DNA of 48,853 nucleotides from an uncultured Pseudanabaenaceae cyanobacterium (GTDB lineage: Bacteria > Cyanobacteriota > Cyanobacteriia > PCC-9006 > JAAUQQ01). The number at the start of each line of letters is the position of its first letter. Position 1 is the first letter of the stretch. Under the pieces are notes generated by a model that was not told the origin of the DNA, made no database searches, and was given only the letters and a program-made list of their open reading frames with translations. The stretch covers positions 1 to 48,853 of the forward strand of contig CALIGI010000228.1 of the NCBI GenBank assembly GCA_938021205.1, written 5' to 3'. This document shows, piece after piece, positions 1 to 8,632 of this stretch. The position numbers were made by a program, and so were the translations under genes.

Positions 1-208
1 TCAGGGTTAGGAGCGAACTCAGCTCCCGCAGAAATTGGCTGGTGGTAGAGCGCTGGCGGTCCAGCAGCTTCAGGGCTACGAGGCGACCGCTGGCACGATG
101 AACCGCACAATAAACTTTGCCAAATTGCCCCTGGGCAACCAGGCCTAGTGGTCGATAACGGGCCTTAAGAGACCCAATGGGTGCGTATTCCTGGGTGGGG
201 TAGAACAA
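1..208 (-). CDS. Ser/Thr protein kinase, N-terminal fragment (SpkG-like)
   Basis: This is the amino-terminal 69 codons of a eukaryotic-type Ser/Thr kinase; the rest lies beyond the left edge. The translation begins FYPTQEYAPIGSL and continues into a glycine-rich loop (GLVAQGQFGKVY) and a VALK lysine, the ATP-binding start of a kinase domain. A stop codon lies upstream in the same frame at about 221-223 and no ATG follows it, so I chose the TTG at 208; the CTG just before it is the alternative. The gene is the last visible member of the minus-strand V4R/ferredoxin cluster, 109 bases after the 219-aa V4R gene. In Synechocystis the comparable cluster ends with the kinase gene slr0152 (spkG). That parallel is from memory, not from a search. 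Confidence 0.75.
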   Translation of the reverse strand, partial: MFYPTQEYAPIGSLKARYRPLGLVAQGQFGKVYCAVHRASGRLVALKLLDRQRSTTSQFLRELSSLLTL

Positions 209-317
209 CAGTCGCGTTCTGAGTTAGCTGTGGCGAATCGCTAGAGCCCCTAGCCTACCAAGGCGATCGCCCCGACCTAAGCCCTACTCATCAATTCTCT
301 ACGAGGAAAAGATGAGA

Positions 318-977
318 TTAGCTTTCCACCAAACTTTGCATAATCGCTTCCCAATCTTCCTGGGCTTCCACCCTAGCTTCTACAGGCTCCAAACGGTCCT
401 CAAGCCCCACCACAAAGCGGTTGCAGTCAGCCCCCAGGGACTCACAGGTGAGCTGCAAGCAGTCCAAAGATTTTCCAGTCAATCCAGAGAAAAATGCCGA
501 GAGGATTCCCGCATCCATAAAACAAACAGGGCGATCCATTTGGGGAGCCTGGGCCGCGAAGGGAGAATTCCAGGTCTTGACCAAGAACAAGCCGCGCTCT
601 GCATAGCTGGGATCAAAATCAATTTGGCCCCAGCCATGGCTGACCCAGCACTGCTGGAGGGACTGCAAAAAGTCCACCATGGGCAGAGAAGCCAGGGGCA
701 CACCGTAATGGCCCGTTAGTTCTTCGCTAAAGCGCTGATAGAAATTCTTGCCCCACCAGCGACCACAGTTGATCAGCACCAGTCGAGCGGCCAGTCCCGT
801 TTCCTGCTCAAGGCCAGCATAGAGGGCCTTAATTAGGGTGTCAGGAATGGCAATTAGGCGGCTGCCGCTGCGATTTTCCAGCAGGCCAAGCTCCGCATCA
901 CTGCGCACATAGGTATTGGTGGCGAAGTAGTTACCCGCCGCGACCTTGGGAGTGAGTAAATCAGCAACGGAAATCAT
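318..977 (-). CDS. V4R-domain protein (Pap-cluster type)
   Basis: The gene encodes a 219-aa soluble protein of the V4R (4-vinyl reductase) small-molecule-binding fold. Visible hallmarks are a Cys-Gly-Arg-Trp-Trp-Gly helix near residue 91, a GWGQIDFD segment and the Cys-rich C-terminal stretch SLDCLQLTCESLG. Length fits stand-alone cyanobacterial V4R proteins. It is the second V4R gene in the cluster (the other is at 2167-2841) and follows the phycobilisome-like gene. In Synechocystis, related genes (slr0144 and slr0147) sit in an operon linked to photosystem II assembly, and a tetrapyrrole or lipid ligand is plausible; that function is inferred from family and context. The ATG at 977 is clear. 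Confidence 0.85.
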   Translation of the reverse strand: MISVADLLTPKVAAGNYFATNTYVRSDAELGLLENRSGSRLIAIPDTLIKALYAGLEQETGLAARLVLINCGRWWGKNFYQRFSEELTGHYGVPLASLPMVDFLQSLQQCWVSHGWGQIDFDPSYAERGLFLVKTWNSPFAAQAPQMDRPVCFMDAGILSAFFSGLTGKSLDCLQLTCESLGADCNRFVVGLEDRLEPVEARVEAQEDWEAIMQSLVES

Positions 978-1054
978 GGGCAGGGTCGGTAGTTGAACAG
1001 CGAATGCAAAGCGGCTGGGTTGTCACAGTAGATCACTGAATCTACGGAGAGAAG

Positions 1055-1513
1055 CTAGGCGGCAGTGGCAGCTAGCTTTTGAAAGGGTTCCAAATAAGGC
1101 AATAGAAGCTTGAAGTGGGCCGCTTCTAAGCGCTGCTCCAGCTGCTGGGTCATTAGCTGAAAACAGAGCTCATCCGTCTGCTGAGAGTCATTGTTTGCCT
1201 GACTCTGACGGACCCAACGCAGAGTGTCATCCAGGCTAGAAATATCATTAGTGAGCATCGCCATGGCACTGGTGCGCAGCACTGCGATGCCCAGCTTAAG
1301 GCTCTGTTCAATCGCAGTAACAGAGGTTCCAACCAAAGATTTTTCCAACCCATCGGCAACGGGCTGGAGTAGCGCAAGCTCTTGGTCGCGAATCTGGCGA
1401 TAAATCGCTAAGCGGTGGGGCAAGGATAGGGTGTAACGCCCTAATAGCTTTAGCTCTGCTTGAGCCAAATAGCGCTTATCGGATTCGCGGAAAAAGTCTG
1501 ATAACGGATGCAT
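1055..1513 (-). CDS. phycobilisome-like protein without chromophore cysteine
   Basis: The gene encodes a 152-aa, mainly helical protein resembling the globin-like phycobiliprotein fold, as in Synechocystis Slr0146. The N-terminus (HPLSDFFRESDKRYL) resembles the start of allophycocyanin-type subunits. The helix that carries the bilin-linked Cys in true phycobiliproteins reads AMAMLTND here, with Met where Cys would be, so covalent pigment binding is unlikely. The frame is open to a TTG at 1531, but the ATG at 1513 is preceded by GAGG at suitable spacing and is preferred. The gene lies between the 141-aa gene and the second V4R gene on the same strand. A role in photosystem or phycobilisome assembly is inferred from cluster membership. 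Confidence 0.75.
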   Translation of the reverse strand: MHPLSDFFRESDKRYLAQAELKLLGRYTLSLPHRLAIYRQIRDQELALLQPVADGLEKSLVGTSVTAIEQSLKLGIAVLRTSAMAMLTNDISSLDDTLRWVRQSQANNDSQQTDELCFQLMTQQLEQRLEAAHFKLLLPYLEPFQKLAATAA

Positions 1514-1738
1514 GGAAACCTCAGCGGGCAAGCGCCAGCAATGCTAGCTGAATCATGGGGCAAGGCGGCCTAGGGAGCAAGCGCCAGAAGCGCTAGACAA
1601 TATAGATGGTCTGGATTAAGCGAAAGTTTCAAACAGAGACTGTCTCAGCAAGCCCATTATGCCCAGGCACAAGCCGCCACTTTTTATACCATTGATATTA
1701 ATTTATGGGGAATTTGTCTTTCCTAAATCTAGGAGCTG

Positions 1739-2164
1739 CTAAAGCGCGAAAGATCCCAGGAAATCATCCAGGGTGACATCGCCACCATCGAGATGGGATT
1801 CATCCGCAATCTCTTCTAGCTCAGGTAGCTCTTCCGGGGCGGAGTCGTCATCCAAGCTGGGCAGCTCCTGTGCAGGCTCGGGCTGAGCCATACCAGGGGT
1901 AGCTTGAGCAGAAATGGCAGCAAGCATCGCTCCTCCATCCCAAGGAATCGTCCCAAAGAACTGCCCCACGGTCAGACTGTAATCCAGAGCGACAGGCTGT
2001 CCGGTGACTAAAGCCTCCAAGACAGGAGTTTCAACGTTTTCCCAATTACAGCGGGCAAAGAAGTCACCCACAGTCTGCTGCTTCCAAGCTTCTGTTTGGG
2101 CCTCTGACGGTTGCTGGGCAGCGGCTTGACTGCTCTGCTGATCCGTGAGAGTTGCAATAGCCAT
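1739..2164 (-). CDS. small acidic protein with repeated TVG-FF-W motif
   Basis: The gene encodes a 141-aa protein starting only two bases after the stop codon of the upstream V4R gene, so the pair is almost certainly cotranscribed. Two copies of a short motif are visible: TVGDFFARCNWEN near residues 31-43 and TVGQFFGTIPWDG near 65-77. Between about residues 90 and 128 it is rich in Asp, Glu and Pro and probably disordered, and it ends with a related VTLDDFLGSF segment. Its place in the cluster corresponds to Synechocystis Slr0145 (recalled). No enzymatic motif is seen. The repeated aromatic motifs separated by an acidic linker suggest a binding or scaffold protein, which is inference. Confidence 0.75.
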   Translation of the reverse strand: MAIATLTDQQSSQAAAQQPSEAQTEAWKQQTVGDFFARCNWENVETPVLEALVTGQPVALDYSLTVGQFFGTIPWDGGAMLAAISAQATPGMAQPEPAQELPSLDDDSAPEELPELEEIADESHLDGGDVTLDDFLGSFAL

Positions 2165-2166
2165 AA

Positions 2167-2841
2167 TTAACGCTCCCCACTGCGTAGACGAGAGGCAATA
2201 TCCTTAGCCGTTGCCCCTTCATTAAGCCAGAAGGAAGCGGCGTTAATCCGATCCTGGCCACCAATCAAGAACTTGCAGTAGTTCTCGCCCATGGAATAGC
2301 ACTGGATCTCGATGCAGCTAAGCTGCTTTTTCACCAGCTCCGTAAAGAAGCCTGCGAACAGTCCTGCGTAAATGTGGCAGGCAGGTTTACCCACGTCACC
2401 CAGGGTGCGAGCCATGGCGGAGTCAAACAGATTGATGAACATAAAGCCCTGCTGGCGATCGCTCAAATCAACTTCCCAGCGACCCCAACCCTGGCTGACA
2501 TAGGGCCACCACCAAGTCTCCAAGAGAAACATCAGGTTCACTTGGCGCATACTGCGGCCATATTCCTTCTCAAACCACTTTTCAAACACGAAGGAATCGC
2601 GCTTACCCCACTCACAGCCAACGGTATACATCACCGCAGCAGAGGCATCGCCCACTTCTTCTTCCAAGCCTTCGATCAGCCCCAGAATGAAATCCTCACT
2701 GGTGAGAAAGTTTTGGCTTCCATTCCAGTCCACGAGGGTGCCCCGCTCCGGGTCGAAGCGGAAAAACTCATCGAAGCCATAGTGGTTGTGCTTCTGGGGA
2801 TATTTAAGCTTAGTCTTGGGCGGAGCTAGAGTCTGGGTCAT
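2167..2841 (-). CDS. V4R-domain protein (slr0144-like)
   Basis: The gene encodes a 224-aa V4R-fold protein. Diagnostic segments are YTVGCEWGKRDSF in the middle, SQGWGRWEVDLSD and the Cys-containing C-terminal signature KKQLSCIEIQCYSMGENYC near residues 170-190. The domain is related to bacteriochlorophyll 4-vinyl reductase regulators and binds hydrophobic small molecules in characterised members. The downstream small acidic gene follows after two bases, and the ferredoxin gene lies 85 bases upstream. A GAGG sits about 14 bases before the ATG, a little far for a ribosome binding site. The cluster context points to photosystem II assembly or tetrapyrrole handling. The specific ligand is unknown. 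Confidence 0.85.
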   Translation of the reverse strand: MTQTLAPPKTKLKYPQKHNHYGFDEFFRFDPERGTLVDWNGSQNFLTSEDFILGLIEGLEEEVGDASAAVMYTVGCEWGKRDSFVFEKWFEKEYGRSMRQVNLMFLLETWWWPYVSQGWGRWEVDLSDRQQGFMFINLFDSAMARTLGDVGKPACHIYAGLFAGFFTELVKKQLSCIEIQCYSMGENYCKFLIGGQDRINAASFWLNEGATAKDIASRLRSGER

Positions 2842-2926
2842 GGAAGCAGTGCCTCAATAAATGCCTTAGTGGTAAGGATTTTGGAATTATTTTTAGAAAT
2901 ATCGGCGTAGGAATGACTCCGTAGTC

Positions 2927-3409
2927 TTATACACCATGGGTTCGGTTGAAATAATGAGACACCTCGAAATTAACATTCTTAAGCTGTTTCAACATCGAAC
3001 GTGTCACTAGTTTTCCCCGCTGCACCAAAATTGTTCCGGTGAAAGGATGAAGCAGGTCCTGGTCTGCTCGACGGCCAATCAGCGCCTCGATGTCTTGAAT
3101 CGATTGAACATACATGCCTGAGGGTAATTCCACCACGACCCCCTCTCCCTGGACGCGGGTTTGGCAGGCCAGACGGGAGTTGGGACGACAGGAGGTAATC
3201 ACCTCCAGGGTGCGCTGCTCCCGGCGGGACATGCGCGATAGCTCGGGCATACCTGCCTTGATGTAAATGTGGCAGGTGGCGCACATGCCCCGGCCACCAC
3301 ATTCCTTCAGGACATCTAAGTCCTTATGAAGCAGCAGCGACAGGAGTGACGAATTGGTTTCGACCTCGATGGTTTGGGCGATGGGTTCCAGGCGAACTTG
3401 CTTAACCAT
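2927..3409 (-). CDS. 2Fe-2S ferredoxin-like protein with C-terminal extension
   Basis: The gene encodes a 160-aa electron-transfer protein. Cys37, Cys43, Cys46 and Cys82 give a C-x5-C-x2-C-x35-C spacing, which resembles adrenodoxin/vertebrate-type ferredoxins rather than the plant-type PetF spacing. Cys74 is an extra cysteine near the fourth ligand. The 2Fe-2S domain covers about residues 1-100; the remaining 60 residues (from about GMYVQSIQDIE) are a basic extension without a recognised domain. The gene lies between the roadblock-like gene and the first V4R gene, as expected for a Slr0148-type ferredoxin in the photosystem II assembly cluster. The redox partner is not evident. No clear ribosome binding site precedes the ATG. 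Confidence 0.85.
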   Translation of the reverse strand: MVKQVRLEPIAQTIEVETNSSLLSLLLHKDLDVLKECGGRGMCATCHIYIKAGMPELSRMSRREQRTLEVITSCRPNSRLACQTRVQGEGVVVELPSGMYVQSIQDIEALIGRRADQDLLHPFTGTILVQRGKLVTRSMLKQLKNVNFEVSHYFNRTHGV

Positions 3410-3453
3410 GGCAAAAGTCGAGACAAACGTAGGGAATCAAAAAAGATCCGCCC

Positions 3454-5469
3454 CTAAAGGTCAAGCATCTTGGACTGGTCTTCACTTAGGGACTGCTGGG
3501 CCAGCTGGGGGAAGTCCCGAATCACCTTGCTACAGCGACTAATAAATTGGCTTGCCCAGGCTTGGAGCGCAGTCTGCTGAACTTCGGTGATGGGCGATCG
3601 CCGAGAAGCAGCATAATCCGGCCCCAAACGAATGCTATTGGCAGAACGCTCAATGGCAAAAGCTCCCCGAAGCCATTCATCCCCCGGACGGCTGGTGCGC
3701 CAGTAGTTAACGATGACCGCCCGGCCCAGATAATGGGCAGAAAACTCACCCAGAGCATTGAGGGACTCCACATAGGACTCCAGCACGGTATGGCTGGTTG
3801 GGGGAGCGGCCTGCTCTGCCACGGGCTCCTCGTAACCAAAGAGATCATCAATCTCAATGTCATCGTCCAGGGCTACCGCATCGAGGCGATTATTGAGCGA
3901 TCGCTCCGGAGCATCATCCCCTAGCCCCAGCGCCCCCTCCAAATCAGAAGCAGGCTGATTAACTGCGAGCAGTGGCGGCTCCCCTAACGCATCATCTTTA
4001 AGCTGGGGCTGGCTAGCCTGGCTTTCCGTCAAAGCTTCATCCAGCGCCGCCGCCGCTGTATCAGGCGCGTCCCAAGGATTAAAGGCCTCCATCATGTCAG
4101 CTTTCACCTCGGGCAATCCCACCGTATTGTCCGAACGAGCAACATCCCCAAGGGCCTCCGGATTTGGCAGTGCGACATCAACCGCTTCAGCCTGGGCAGC
4201 ATCAGAGACGTCTGACAACTCGCTAGTTTTGGAGTCCCCGCCATTCTGGTTTTCAAAGTCTTCCTCGCCCAGGGACAGCGTATCCACGAGCGCAGCCAAA
4301 TCAGCCTGGTGGTCTTCCTCACTGGAAGTGGTGGCATCCGGTATTTTCGCTTCAGGAGTCGGAGTCACGGCCAACAGCGAATCGACCTCCGGCAGAGATT
4401 CGACCGCCATATCATCCCCATCCAGAGAGGGCAACTCCATAGCTTGCTCGGCCTGCTCCAATGGGGAGCTCACTGCATCTGAGATCTCAGGTGAGGCCTT
4501 AGCCTCCGATTTCGCAGCCTTCGATTTCGCAGAGCCACGACCCACGAGGGAATTGGCATCTGCCAAACTGGCCGCAAACAGGGCCGCAGCACTATCCATC
4601 TGAGACGCGACATCCGGGGTCGCAACGTCAGCAGGTCTTTCGGGCAGAGCTCCTTCAGTTCCGCCAAGGTCAGGCAAACTCGCATCTGCCCCATCCAGAT
4701 CGGGCAAGCCAACATCCGTCGCAGCAAAGTCTGGCAACTCTGGAGCCTCGTCAAGGGGCTCGTCAGCATCTAGGAGCACCGTCGCAGGCAGGTCACCCAC
4801 CCCAGGACGCGCCGGATTAGCCGGGGCATCAGGCTCCACGGCAGCCATCGAAATATCCGTAATCTCGGTATCCGCAGCAACGGCATAATCTGCACTGCCA
4901 CTGGGAATGTCCAGCGGCGGAATGTCCAGCAGCGGGATTTCTAATGTGGGCGGCTCCTTAGAGGATAATTCAGCAGAATCATTCAGCTCCGCCCCATTCG
5001 ATTCCAGGGTCTCAACCGGGGTGGGGGCTTCATCCGGCCCATTGGCCACATCACTGAGATTCAGCGGCGTGACCTTAGTATTACGCGCCCCCAGCAGCCG
5101 CTGGAACGCATCCATGGTGGCACTATTATCTTCGTTGAACGCCGCCCGAAGGCGACTAAAGGCATCAAAATAATCGGGGTAAATCAGGTTGTCATGGGTC
5201 AGCACCAGCAGGATTTGCTCCTGGGACAGCTTGTGAATGTAAACCTGGGTACCCGCAAACTGGAACTCAAAGGATTCAAAGTCGTCTGGAATGGTCTCCA
5301 AGACCTGCCAAACCCCCTGGGCCAAGGCCTCACGCTGCTGGGAATTGAGAACACGCTCAATGCCTTGGAAGTAGGGGCGCGATCGCCCATCAATTAACGC
5401 AACACCTTTCATTCCTGGAACATTTAGGAATGATTGGACAACTTCCCAAGTTGTATCTGTGCTTAACAT
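3454..5469 (-). CDS. long acidic protein with roadblock-like N-terminus
   Basis: The gene encodes a 671-aa protein with three parts. Residues 1 to about 120 look like a roadblock/LC7-type domain (WEVVQSFLNVPGMKGVALIDGRS, then a FEFQFAGTQVYIHKL-like strand region); such domains bind small GTPases or act as scaffolds. Residues about 130-560 are low complexity, very rich in Asp, Glu, Ala, Pro and Ser, with loose LPDL/LPSLD-type repeats, and are probably disordered. The last 110 residues (from about VLESYVESLNALGEF) form a second globular part containing YLGRAVIVNYWRTSRPG. It is the first gene of the minus-strand cluster, 44 bases before the ferredoxin, and is divergent from rbcR. The roadblock call comes from pattern only and the biological role is unknown. 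Confidence 0.7.
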   Translation of the reverse strand: MLSTDTTWEVVQSFLNVPGMKGVALIDGRSRPYFQGIERVLNSQQREALAQGVWQVLETIPDDFESFEFQFAGTQVYIHKLSQEQILLVLTHDNLIYPDYFDAFSRLRAAFNEDNSATMDAFQRLLGARNTKVTPLNLSDVANGPDEAPTPVETLESNGAELNDSAELSSKEPPTLEIPLLDIPPLDIPSGSADYAVAADTEITDISMAAVEPDAPANPARPGVGDLPATVLLDADEPLDEAPELPDFAATDVGLPDLDGADASLPDLGGTEGALPERPADVATPDVASQMDSAAALFAASLADANSLVGRGSAKSKAAKSEAKASPEISDAVSSPLEQAEQAMELPSLDGDDMAVESLPEVDSLLAVTPTPEAKIPDATTSSEEDHQADLAALVDTLSLGEEDFENQNGGDSKTSELSDVSDAAQAEAVDVALPNPEALGDVARSDNTVGLPEVKADMMEAFNPWDAPDTAAAALDEALTESQASQPQLKDDALGEPPLLAVNQPASDLEGALGLGDDAPERSLNNRLDAVALDDDIEIDDLFGYEEPVAEQAAPPTSHTVLESYVESLNALGEFSAHYLGRAVIVNYWRTSRPGDEWLRGAFAIERSANSIRLGPDYAASRRSPITEVQQTALQAWASQFISRCSKVIRDFPQLAQQSLSEDQSKMLDL

Positions 5470-5773
5470 TTATTTTAGTTTCGCATTGTGGGCTACCCCG
5501 AAAGGCATAGTGTTCATAGCTGTGTATGCCTGCGTCTGGTTCCTAGGTTTCCCGCAGGAAGGCCAAAAACGCGCAACGAGCCTATGTTCGAGAAGACAAG
5601 ATGCACCTTATCAAGCGGAGTCTGGTGGGGTCATGCTGCCTGTTCGGTACAGGTGACCTTCTAGGGATAGACTAAGGCGCGAAAGCCTCGATTCCGACGG
5701 AGACCGACCATATTAGTCTCTTGGCAATGTAATTTACCCTGCGATTGGCTTCTTTAGAGTAGGTTGAGCCGCT
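5470..5773. promoter_or_regulatory. divergent intergenic region upstream of rbcR
   Basis: This 304-base gap separates the start codons of two divergently transcribed genes and must hold both promoters. It is more AT-rich close to rbcR (around 5711-5745), where LysR autoregulation would be expected. I could not identify a specific T-N11-A operator or a clean -10/-35 pair with confidence. Confidence 0.4.
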
Positions 5774-6778
5774 ATGTCCGATCTTCCATTCACACTAGAC
5801 CAGCTCAGAATCCTTAAAGCGATCGCCGCTGAAGGAAGTTTTAAGCGAGCTGCGGACAGTTTATATGTTTCCCAACCAGCGGTCAGCCTACAGGTACAAA
5901 ACTTAGAGCGCCAGCTAGATGTCCCCCTCTTTGACCGGGGAGGGCGTCGTGCTCAACTCACTGAAGCCGGCCATCTTCTACTCAACTACGGCGAGAAAAT
6001 CCTCAGCCTCTGCCAAGAAACCTGCCGTGCCATTGAGGACTTGCAAAACCTCCAGGGCGGAACCCTGATTGTGGGGGCCAGCCAAACCACGGGCACCTAC
6101 CTCTTGCCCCGAATGATTGGCCTATTTCGTAAGCGTTATTCCGACGTAGCCGTGCAGCTCCACGTCCATTCCACAAGGCGCACTTCCTGGAGCGTCGCCA
6201 ATGGCCAAATTGACCTCGCGATTATTGGCGGTGAGGTTCCAGTAGAACTTCAGGACTCCCTTGTCACCGTCCCCTACGCCGAGGACGAACTGGCGCTGAT
6301 TTTGCCTGTGTTCCACCCCCTGGCCCAGGCAGAGAAAATTCAGCGGGAGGATCTCTACAAGCTGGACTTCATTGCCCTGGATTCCCAATCCACCATTCGT
6401 AAGGTAATTGACCAGGTACTCACCCGCTGCGGCATTGAAACTCGGCGACTACGAGTGCAGATGGAACTGAATTCCATAGAGGCAATCAAAAATGCCGTGC
6501 AGTCCGGACTGGGAGCAGCATTTGTCTCAGTTTCAGCGATTGAAAAGGAATTAGAAATTGAAATGCTCCACCGCGCTGACGTGGAAGATGTCGTCGTCAA
6601 GCGCACTCTCGCAGTAATCTACAATCCCAATCGTTATCGCTCCAAGGCCGCAGAAGCCTTTAGTCGTGAGATTCTACCCCGCTTTGCCAAGCCGGAATGG
6701 GATGAATCCTTTGACCTTTATTCCATGACCAATCCTCCACTGAAAGAGTCCAAGGAACGTAGCGAGCCCTCTACCTAA
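5774..6778 (+). CDS. rbcR: LysR-type regulator of carbon fixation, RbcR
   Basis: The gene encodes a 334-aa LysR-family transcription factor. The N-terminal helix-turn-helix spans about residues 5-64 ([20 protein letters not shown], then [13 protein letters not shown]), followed by the conserved [15 protein letters not shown]. The effector-binding domain covers about residues 92-300. Segments such as [14 protein letters not shown] and [20 protein letters not shown] match the cyanobacterial/plastid RbcR (Ycf30) type closely, as I recall them. The family controls RuBisCO and related carbon-acquisition genes in response to metabolites. No rubisco genes are in the window. The gene stands alone, divergent from the roadblock-like gene. 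The ATG at 5774 fits the known N-terminus. Confidence 0.92.
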   Translation: MSDLPFTLDQLRILKAIAAEGSFKRAADSLYVSQPAVSLQVQNLERQLDVPLFDRGGRRAQLTEAGHLLLNYGEKILSLCQETCRAIEDLQNLQGGTLIVGASQTTGTYLLPRMIGLFRKRYSDVAVQLHVHSTRRTSWSVANGQIDLAIIGGEVPVELQDSLVTVPYAEDELALILPVFHPLAQAEKIQREDLYKLDFIALDSQSTIRKVIDQVLTRCGIETRRLRVQMELNSIEAIKNAVQSGLGAAFVSVSAIEKELEIEMLHRADVEDVVVKRTLAVIYNPNRYRSKAAEAFSREILPRFAKPEWDESFDLYSMTNPPLKESKERSEPST

Positions 6779-7009
6779 GGCACTGTAATCTCCCATGAAC
6801 CGAGCCATCAGCTTGGGGAGTTTCGCCTGAGAAGCTATAACTGTCACGCAAGCGAATTTGAATTTATCCCAGCAAGCACTATTGCTCCATGCGGTAGACG
6901 ATAACCTCAGAAGCAGGCATCGCCATCGCAACAGCGCAGCTCCAGTTGCGACCTTGGTAAAATCACAAATAAATCTTTGCAGCCGATCTAAGCCCTCGCT
7001 GAGCCATCC

Positions 7010-8587
7010 ATGGAGCTGACCTGTACTCGCCCCGGCTGCCCTCGACCGGCCAATCTATTTCCAGATCTCTCTAACCGCAACACTGTAAAGACAGTGCAGC
7101 AGAAGTTCTGCACGTCCTGCGGAATGCCCTTAATTCTCGTGGGCCGCTACCTTCCCCAGCGGCTCCTAGGCCGAGGCGGGTTTGGGGCAGCTTACTATGC
7201 CGTGGATCGCTTCTCCCCTGGCCTAAAGCCCTGCGTCGTCAAGCTATTTCAACCCGATGGCGACCTCAGCCCTGACCAGCTAGAGCTAGCCCAGGGACTG
7301 TTTGAACGGGAAGCTGAAGCCCTGGAAGAGCTGGGCAATGCCAATCCTCAAATCCCCGATCTGCTTGCCTTTTTCCCCCTAGAGGTAGAGAGCATGCAGC
7401 CCGGCAAGCAGCAGGAGCTGTTTTATCTGGTTCAGGAATATATTGACGGTCAATCCCTAGAACAAGAGCTCGCCCAGCGAGGGGCATTCTCGGAATCGGA
7501 AGCCTTGGAAATATTGGAGAAAGTGCTCCCTATCCTAGAATTTGTCCATGGGCGCAACAGCATCCACCGGGACATCAAGCCGTCTAATGTAATGCGCGAT
7601 CGCAACGGCAAGATTTATCTTCTCGACTTCGGGGCCGTAAAACAAGTCACCCAAAGCGCCGCCGGAGCTGCCCCCAAGGCCTCCACCGGCATCTACTCCA
7701 TGGGCTATGCCCCCACGGAGCAAATGCAGGGTAGTAGCGTGTATCCCGCCACCGATCTCTATGCCTTGGGTGTCACAGTCCTGGTACTGCTCACCAACAA
7801 AGAACCAGAAGAACTGTTTGACAGCTTTAGCGGTCGCTGGAACTTTGGCCGCACTCCCCCCGTGAGTCAAGGGCTACAGCTAGTACTGGAGCGAATGCTA
7901 GAAGCCAAACCCAGCGATCGCTTCGACTCCGCCAGCACAACCCTCAAGGCCCTCTCACTCATTCGCGGTCAAGGCTCCTCCTCCCCCAGCAATCCTCCCC
8001 GTAGCAACGCTCCAACTCAGCCACCACCATTGCCTAATCCGGTCGCTGGCACCCAAGTTCAAAGTCAAGCCCCACCATCATCCGCGAGCCCAGGCAAGTC
8101 CTTCAAACCAGGCCAAGCTCAAGCAGCCGTGCCCATTGCCCAACCGAGCCCTGGGCCAATTCAAACTGCTCCTATCCACAAACCAACTCCGAAAATCGGC
8201 GGCAAGTCCCCAGGACAATCCCCCAATAATCCACCTCTGTCACTGCCTAGGCTCCTAGGCAATGCTCTCTTTGCTGGAATGGAAGGTAGTTTATTGGCGA
8301 TCGCGCTGCTCAGTCTAATCAGCACCATCCAGATGGGCTCCGCAGCCTGGCTCGTCATGTTTGGAGGCTTGATTGTCCTGCAATACCGCCGCATCGTGGA
8401 AGGGGTCGATTTACTGATTATTCTGGGCTTAACCCTTTTGCTGGTGGCCCTCCTTTCAGGTCTCACCGACTTAGTTCCAATCCCCTTACTCACCATCGCG
8501 ATCGCTACGATGATCAGTGGACTGGTCACCCTAGCAGCAACCCTCCTGTTCCAACTGCTCTATCGCTTACTACGCAAGTTTCTCTAG
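7010..8587 (+). CDS. Cys4-type Ser/Thr protein kinase with C-terminal membrane segments
   Basis: The gene encodes a 525-aa eukaryotic-type kinase. The N-terminus holds four cysteines (Cys5, Cys10, Cys34, Cys37), a zinc-ribbon-like module common in cyanobacterial kinases. The catalytic domain follows: glycine loop GRGGFG at 54-59, HRDIKPSN with catalytic Asp188, LLDFGAVK, and the APTEQM segment of the activation loop. Residues about 330-405 are a Pro/Ser/Gln-rich linker. The C-terminus contains about four hydrophobic segments, so the kinase is probably membrane anchored with a cytoplasmic catalytic domain. It has its own promoter region 231 bases after rbcR. All core catalytic residues are present. 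The substrate is unknown. Confidence 0.9.
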   Translation: MELTCTRPGCPRPANLFPDLSNRNTVKTVQQKFCTSCGMPLILVGRYLPQRLLGRGGFGAAYYAVDRFSPGLKPCVVKLFQPDGDLSPDQLELAQGLFEREAEALEELGNANPQIPDLLAFFPLEVESMQPGKQQELFYLVQEYIDGQSLEQELAQRGAFSESEALEILEKVLPILEFVHGRNSIHRDIKPSNVMRDRNGKIYLLDFGAVKQVTQSAAGAAPKASTGIYSMGYAPTEQMQGSSVYPATDLYALGVTVLVLLTNKEPEELFDSFSGRWNFGRTPPVSQGLQLVLERMLEAKPSDRFDSASTTLKALSLIRGQGSSSPSNPPRSNAPTQPPPLPNPVAGTQVQSQAPPSSASPGKSFKPGQAQAAVPIAQPSPGPIQTAPIHKPTPKIGGKSPGQSPNNPPLSLPRLLGNALFAGMEGSLLAIALLSLISTIQMGSAAWLVMFGGLIVLQYRRIVEGVDLLIILGLTLLLVALLSGLTDLVPIPLLTIAIATMISGLVTLAATLLFQLLYRLLRKFL

Positions 8588-8632
8588 CACCCGCTCCCAA
8601 TCAGCTTGCATGGATAGAGCGATTACCTAGCC

